The notes under the pieces are model-generated. The model was not told the DNA's origin and did not search any database. It was given only the letters and a program-made list of their open reading frames with translations. A stretch of DNA of 64,000 bases from contig NZ_JABBPE010000002.1 in the NCBI RefSeq assembly GCF_012927455.1, positions 124,001 through 188,000 on the forward strand, read 5' to 3'. Shown here piece after piece: positions 60,591-64,000 of the stretch. How positions within the stretch are numbered: position 1 is the first letter of the stretch; every line of letters begins with the position of its first letter. This DNA is from Polaromonas sp. (lineage in GTDB: Bacteria > Pseudomonadota > Gammaproteobacteria > Burkholderiales > Burkholderiaceae_C). Position numbers and translations under genes: made by a program.

Positions 60591-60956
60591 TTAAGCCGCA
60601 TACTCCTGCTGTTGGGTTTTACGGGCTTCTTCCCTCTCGACGTTGCGCATCATGAGGGACGGGCCGGTTTCAGCCTTTTTCTTGACCACGGTCAGGTGGC
60701 GCAGCACGGCATCGTTGAACTTGAACGCGTGTTCAATTTCTTCCATCACGGCTTGACTGGCTTCGATGTTGATGCACAGGTAGTGGGCTTTGCCGAGTTT
60801 CTGGATCAGGTACACCAGCTGGCGACGACCCCAATCTTCAACACGGTGCACAACGCCACCGCCGGCGGTGATCATGCCTTTGTAACGTTCCAGCATGGCT
60901 GGGACTTGCTCGCTTTGATCCGGGTGGATCAGCAAGACGATCTCGTAATGACGCAT
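60591..60956 (-). CDS. rpsF: 30S ribosomal protein S6
   Basis: A 121-aa S6. [40 protein letters not shown] [20 protein letters not shown] and [14 protein letters not shown] are family hallmarks. First gene of the operon. The SD AAGGAG overlaps a perfect DnaA box. Confidence 0.97.
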   Translation of the reverse strand: MRHYEIVLLIHPDQSEQVPAMLERYKGMITAGGGVVHRVEDWGRRQLVYLIQKLGKAHYLCINIEASQAVMEEIEHAFKFNDAVLRHLTVVKKKAETGPSLMMRNVEREEARKTQQQEYAA

Positions 60957-60966
60957 AAATTCTCCT

Positions 60967-60975
60967 TGTGGATAA
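60967..60975 (-). promoter_or_regulatory. Perfect DnaA box overlapping the rpsF ribosome-binding site
   Basis: TTATCCACA followed directly by AGGAG on the minus strand, 11 bp upstream of the rpsF ATG. It may be coincidental because the SD supplies the last bases. Confidence 0.4.
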
Positions 60976-61024
60976 ATGAAAGCTGCCCCAGCGTCGTTAA
61001 GGGTGCAGCAAGGCGAAGCCCATG

Positions 61025-61030
61025 ATTATA
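61025..61030 (-). promoter_or_regulatory. Consensus -10 TATAAT upstream of rpsF
   Basis: A perfect TATAAT on the minus strand, 69 bp before the rpsF start, overlaps the stop codon of the symporter gene. No convincing -35 lies 16-18 bp further upstream (CAGGCA at 17). Confidence 0.5.
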
Positions 61031-63206
61031 GCCCGTCGCCGCTTTGATGCCTGAACGCGTCATCCTGGCGCGACGCCGGCGTGGCAAAACTCCGGTCATA
61101 AACTTTCAGGTCCGGGTAGCGGATGTACTCGACCAACTCCTGCGCTTTCGGGCTGGGCGGCGGCGTGACCAGGCTCACCAGAAAAATCACCGCAAAGCCG
61201 ACCGGTACGCCAAAAAGGCCGGCGGAAATCGGCTCAATGCCCCACCATAGCTCGATTGGCGAGGTGATGCCGAAAGTTGCGCGTAGCCAGGGCTGGGTGG
61301 TGAACATGTAATACGTGGTGACGCCCAAGCCAGACACCATGCCCAGAACCGCCCCGCTGCCGGTGGCGCGCTTCCAGAAAATGCCCAGGCTGAGCGCCGG
61401 AAAAAACGAGGCCGCCGCAAAGGAAAAAGCCGCCGAGACCAAAAACAGGATGTCGGCCGGCTTTTGGGCCGCCACATAAGCTGCCAGCAAGGCGACCACC
61501 AGCAGCAGGATTTTGGACACCGTGACCCGGCTTACTGTCGAGGCGTTAGGGTCAATCATCTTGTAATACAGGTCATGGCCCAGCGCGTTGGCAATGGTCA
61601 GCAGCAAACCATCAGCGGTGGATAGCGCGGCCGCCAGCCCACCCGCAGCCACCAGCCCGGAAATGACGTAAGGCAGGCCAGCGAGCTCGGGCGTCAGCAG
61701 CACAATGATGTCGCCGCCTATCGTCATTTCGTTGAGCTGCAGGAGGTTGTCCTTGTTGACATCAACCACCGACAGCAGCGCCGGATCGATCTTGCTCCAG
61801 GCGTGCACCCATGCCGGCAGATGGTCAAACGGCGTGCCCACCAGCACCGTGAAGATTTCATACTTCACCAGCACGGCCAGCGCAGGCGCGGTGAAGTACA
61901 GCAAAAAGATGAAAAACAGCGACCAGGTGACCGATTGGCGCGCCTCGCGCACCGTAGGGACGGTGTAGTAGCGCATCAAGATGTGCGGCAGGGCCGCGGT
62001 GCCCACCATGAGGCAAAAAATCAGCGCCAGAAAATTGCGCCGCGAGGTGTCGTAAAGCTCCTTTTCCTTGGGCGTGCCGTCGGGGTCACCGGAAAACTGT
62101 GCCGCATGGGCCGGCATGCCATTGAGCGGCTGGGTTTTAATGTCGGCGGCGGCTCTGGCGGCAGTCCAGGCCCTCCGGGCGGCGGCTTCGTCTCTGGGCA
62201 AGGCGGCCAGGGTCTTGCCCGCAGCAGAAATTTCTGTCACCGACGCGTTGCGCGCCTTCAGCATCTCCACCCTTTTGCTGGCAGCCTGTTTGTCGGCGGC
62301 CAGTGAAGTTGCCGGGTGCTTGAGCTTTTCGGTGAAGGCCTCGGAGCGCTGCCTGAAGATGTCGCGCACCTGCAACTCCTTCGGATCTATGGCCAGCTCT
62401 TTTTCCTTGGCGCTGACCTTTTCAAGCTGAAATCCGTAGACCAGTTGCGGCAGCGGAATGCCGGTCTGTTTGACCGACAGCCAGACCACCGGGATCATGT
62501 AGGCGACCACCAAAATAATGTACTGGGCCACCTGGGTCCAGGTCACGGCACGCATGCCGCCCAGGAATGAACACACCAGGATGCCGCCCAGGCCCAGGAA
62601 AATGCCAAGTTCGAAGGCGATCCCCGTGAGGTAAGAGGTGATCAGGCCGACGCCATAGATCTGCGCCACCAGGTAAGTGAACGAGCACAGGATGGCGGCA
62701 GACAGGCCGATCAGCCGGGGCAAATGTCCGCCATAGCGCTCGCCCAGAAAATCAGGAATGGTGAACTGGCCAAACTTGCGCAGGTAAGGCGCCAGCACCA
62801 GGGCGACCAGGCAATAACCGCCGGTCCAGCCCATGATGAAGGCCAGTCCGCTGTAGCCGGTCAGGTAAAGCGTTCCCGCCAGGCCGATAAACGAAGCCGC
62901 CGACATCCAGTCGGCACCGGTCGCCATCCCGTTGTAAATTGCCGGGACACGGCGGCCCGCCACGTAATATTCGGCGGCGTCGGTGGTACGGCTCATGACC
63001 CCTATGCCTGCGTAAAGGCCAATAGTGGCCATCAGAAAGGTAAAGCCTATCCACAGACGCGGCAGCCCCATTTGCTCAAGGCCAGCGAGCAGCGCGACAA
63101 AAAGCACAAAACCAACCGTATACCAACGGTAGACGCGGTCAAGCTGGGACTTGAACTGCTGCTTGGAGAGCTTGACGCCGTCGCGCGAACCGAAAAACCC
63201 GGCCAT
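61026..63206 (-). CDS. Sodium:solute symporter (acetate permease ActP-like)
   Basis: A 726-aa SSF-family transporter with about 13 membrane helices. Family motifs include ADWMSAASFIGLAGTLYLTG, GGMRAVTWTQVAQYIILVVA, and SGLVAAGGLAAALSTADGLL with the sodium-site serines. Between helices, residues about 255-387 form an unusually long hydrophilic charged loop (KEKELAIDPKELQVRDIFRQ...), seen in the long VC_2705-type subfamily. It forms a unit with the DUF4212 protein 3 bp upstream and probably imports acetate or another short organic acid. Confidence 0.9.
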   Translation of the reverse strand: MAGFFGSRDGVKLSKQQFKSQLDRVYRWYTVGFVLFVALLAGLEQMGLPRLWIGFTFLMATIGLYAGIGVMSRTTDAAEYYVAGRRVPAIYNGMATGADWMSAASFIGLAGTLYLTGYSGLAFIMGWTGGYCLVALVLAPYLRKFGQFTIPDFLGERYGGHLPRLIGLSAAILCSFTYLVAQIYGVGLITSYLTGIAFELGIFLGLGGILVCSFLGGMRAVTWTQVAQYIILVVAYMIPVVWLSVKQTGIPLPQLVYGFQLEKVSAKEKELAIDPKELQVRDIFRQRSEAFTEKLKHPATSLAADKQAASKRVEMLKARNASVTEISAAGKTLAALPRDEAAARRAWTAARAAADIKTQPLNGMPAHAAQFSGDPDGTPKEKELYDTSRRNFLALIFCLMVGTAALPHILMRYYTVPTVREARQSVTWSLFFIFLLYFTAPALAVLVKYEIFTVLVGTPFDHLPAWVHAWSKIDPALLSVVDVNKDNLLQLNEMTIGGDIIVLLTPELAGLPYVISGLVAAGGLAAALSTADGLLLTIANALGHDLYYKMIDPNASTVSRVTVSKILLLVVALLAAYVAAQKPADILFLVSAAFSFAAASFFPALSLGIFWKRATGSGAVLGMVSGLGVTTYYMFTTQPWLRATFGITSPIELWWGIEPISAGLFGVPVGFAVIFLVSLVTPPPSPKAQELVEYIRYPDLKVYDRSFATPASRQDDAFRHQSGDGL

Positions 63207-63209
63207 GGT

Positions 63210-63470
63210 TCAGTCGTCTCCGTCAGCAACGTCGTGCTCGATGTCAAGACGGTTCATATACCAGGCGTAAAAGCCGATGATCAGGCAATACACCAGCAAG
63301 GCGCCTTGCGCGCCCATCCAGAAGCTGAAAGGCCAGCCGAAAAAGGTGAAATTCAGCGCACGTGCAAAGTAGCTGACGACGAAGGTGACGACAAACCAGA
63401 TCAGCAACAGCAGCGCCGTTACCGAGAGGTTTTTGTGCCAGTAACGGCGGTGCATGTTAGTGAGTCGCAT
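63210..63470 (-). CDS. DUF4212 small symporter subunit
   Basis: An 86-aa protein with two membrane helices (about residues 15-37 and 50-72) and the motif FFGWPFSFWMGAQGALLVY, typical of DUF4212 proteins encoded beside SSF symporters. The first ATG (63470) has GGGGTGG upstream and overlaps the preceding TPR gene by 14 bp; an ATG at 63455 would give 81 residues. Confidence 0.9.
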   Translation of the reverse strand: MRLTNMHRRYWHKNLSVTALLLLIWFVVTFVVSYFARALNFTFFGWPFSFWMGAQGALLVYCLIIGFYAWYMNRLDIEHDVADGDD

Positions 63471-64000
63471 CGCCCACCCCAGCCATGCCGGCCACGCCGA
63501 CTTCCGGGCTTAGCCCAGTTTCGCGCTCGAGTTGCGCCGCTACCCTGGGCTCGAACTGGCGCAGATGGGCAATCACCCTTAGGGCTTTGTCAGGCTGCCC
63601 CAATGCCAGCCGGACCTGCGCCAGCCGATACCAGCCATAAGGGCTTAGGGGTTGCAGAGCGGTGTTCCTTTTGAGCGCCTTCACGGCGTCAAGGAATTGA
63701 GCCTGATGAATCAGCACCAGCGCCAGGCCGTACCAGGCCCGGTCCATGCAAGGGTCGCGTTCCAGCGCCCGTTGAAACGCCGGCCCGGCGTCATCGTGGC
63801 GCCCGGTCTGCTGCAAAACAAAGCCCAGGTTAAACCAGGCCGCCGCCTCTTGCGGCGCCGAGCCCCCAATGCGGGTGAGCTGCTGCAGGCTGGAGATTGC
63901 TTCTGCAAAATTGTTCAGTTGGGCCAGCAGATGCGCCCGGCTGGCGAGCGCGTAACGGTCCGCCGGTCGCAATAGCAACATCCGCTCAAACCTCGGCAGT
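63457..64000 (-). CDS. TPR-repeat protein, 5' end outside the window
   Basis: At least 181 codons. The frame is open to the window edge without a stop, so the N-terminus is missing. Tetratricopeptide motifs recur: AAAWFNLGFVLQQTGRHDDA, RALERDPCMDRAWYGLALVL and SPYGWYRLAQVRLALGQPDK. It is a helical scaffold of unknown partner. Its stop lies inside the DUF4212 start region, suggesting one transcript. Confidence 0.8.
   Translation of the reverse strand, partial: LPRFERMLLLRPADRYALASRAHLLAQLNNFAEAISSLQQLTRIGGSAPQEAAAWFNLGFVLQQTGRHDDAGPAFQRALERDPCMDRAWYGLALVLIHQAQFLDAVKALKRNTALQPLSPYGWYRLAQVRLALGQPDKALRVIAHLRQFEPRVAAQLERETGLSPEVGVAGMAGVGDATH

Noticed and set aside
61026..63206. Long hydrophilic loop of the symporter as a repeat insertion
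   Set aside because: The segment shows no family A or B DNA and similar long loops occur in this symporter subfamily.

Overview
The window is a 64 kb piece of a betaproteobacterial chromosome. Gene content and order (smc-zipA-ligA; dapC-dapD-pilU-like-dapE-prmB; rpsF-priB-rpsR-rplI-dnaB; glnD beside map), high GC and long leftward acyl-CoA/liv operons point to the Burkholderiales family Comamonadaceae, probably near Polaromonas or Rhodoferax. The genus is an inference from style and memory, not from a search. I recognise no rRNA, tRNA, CRISPR array, phage or complete insertion sequence.

Layout. 1-20020: one long leftward block. It holds alkK-like acyl-CoA ligase, livK, livHMGF-type ABC transporter, then fadB-like, thiolase, acyl-CoA dehydrogenase, a small membrane protein, Dabb protein, SDR, PaaI-type thioesterase, MDR reductase, AidB-type dehydrogenase, GST, ElaA-type acetyltransferase and SDR. 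Together they look like uptake, CoA activation and beta-oxidation of an organic acid. A TetR-type palindrome sits upstream of fadB. 20211-24211: rightward selO, msrB, yciB, bolA-like and a parvulin isomerase. 24316-29350: leftward DUF1624 protein and purL. 29608-33342: rightward map and glnD. 33377-43577: leftward methyltransferase, def, a PGYG lipoprotein, a zinc dehydrogenase, ligA, zipA and smc. 43907-52146: rightward lysine-biosynthesis cluster dapC/dapD/dapE with a PilU-like ATPase, prmB, an ABC-F protein and a DUF697-like protein. 52184-64000: PAS histidine kinase, fadH, a small hypothetical, an RNase D-like nuclease, dnaB, the rpsF operon, a sodium:solute symporter pair and a truncated TPR protein.

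The most unusual signal is two families of short dispersed repeats that occur between genes and also inside conserved housekeeping genes while keeping the reading frame. Family B is about 50 bp, has two adjacent small hairpins and about 16 recognisable copies. Family A is about 70-85 bp, GC-rich, and found at nine loci. Coding copies lie in purL, ligA, dapE, prmB, selO, livK, glnD, aidB-like, dapC and others. In GlnD an 81-bp unit has expanded in tandem, adding 27 residues per copy. In LivK the repeat encodes part of the signal peptide. Copies in different genes tend to use the same reading frame, so related peptides recur in unrelated proteins, similar in principle to Rickettsia palindromic elements.

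Other points are a predicted asymmetric LivF/LivG ATPase pair, perfect DnaA boxes beside dnaB and rpsF, and a group of genes (map, def, dapC, zipA, yciB) whose start codon lies 6-7 bases after a -10-like hexamer without a Shine-Dalgarno sequence.
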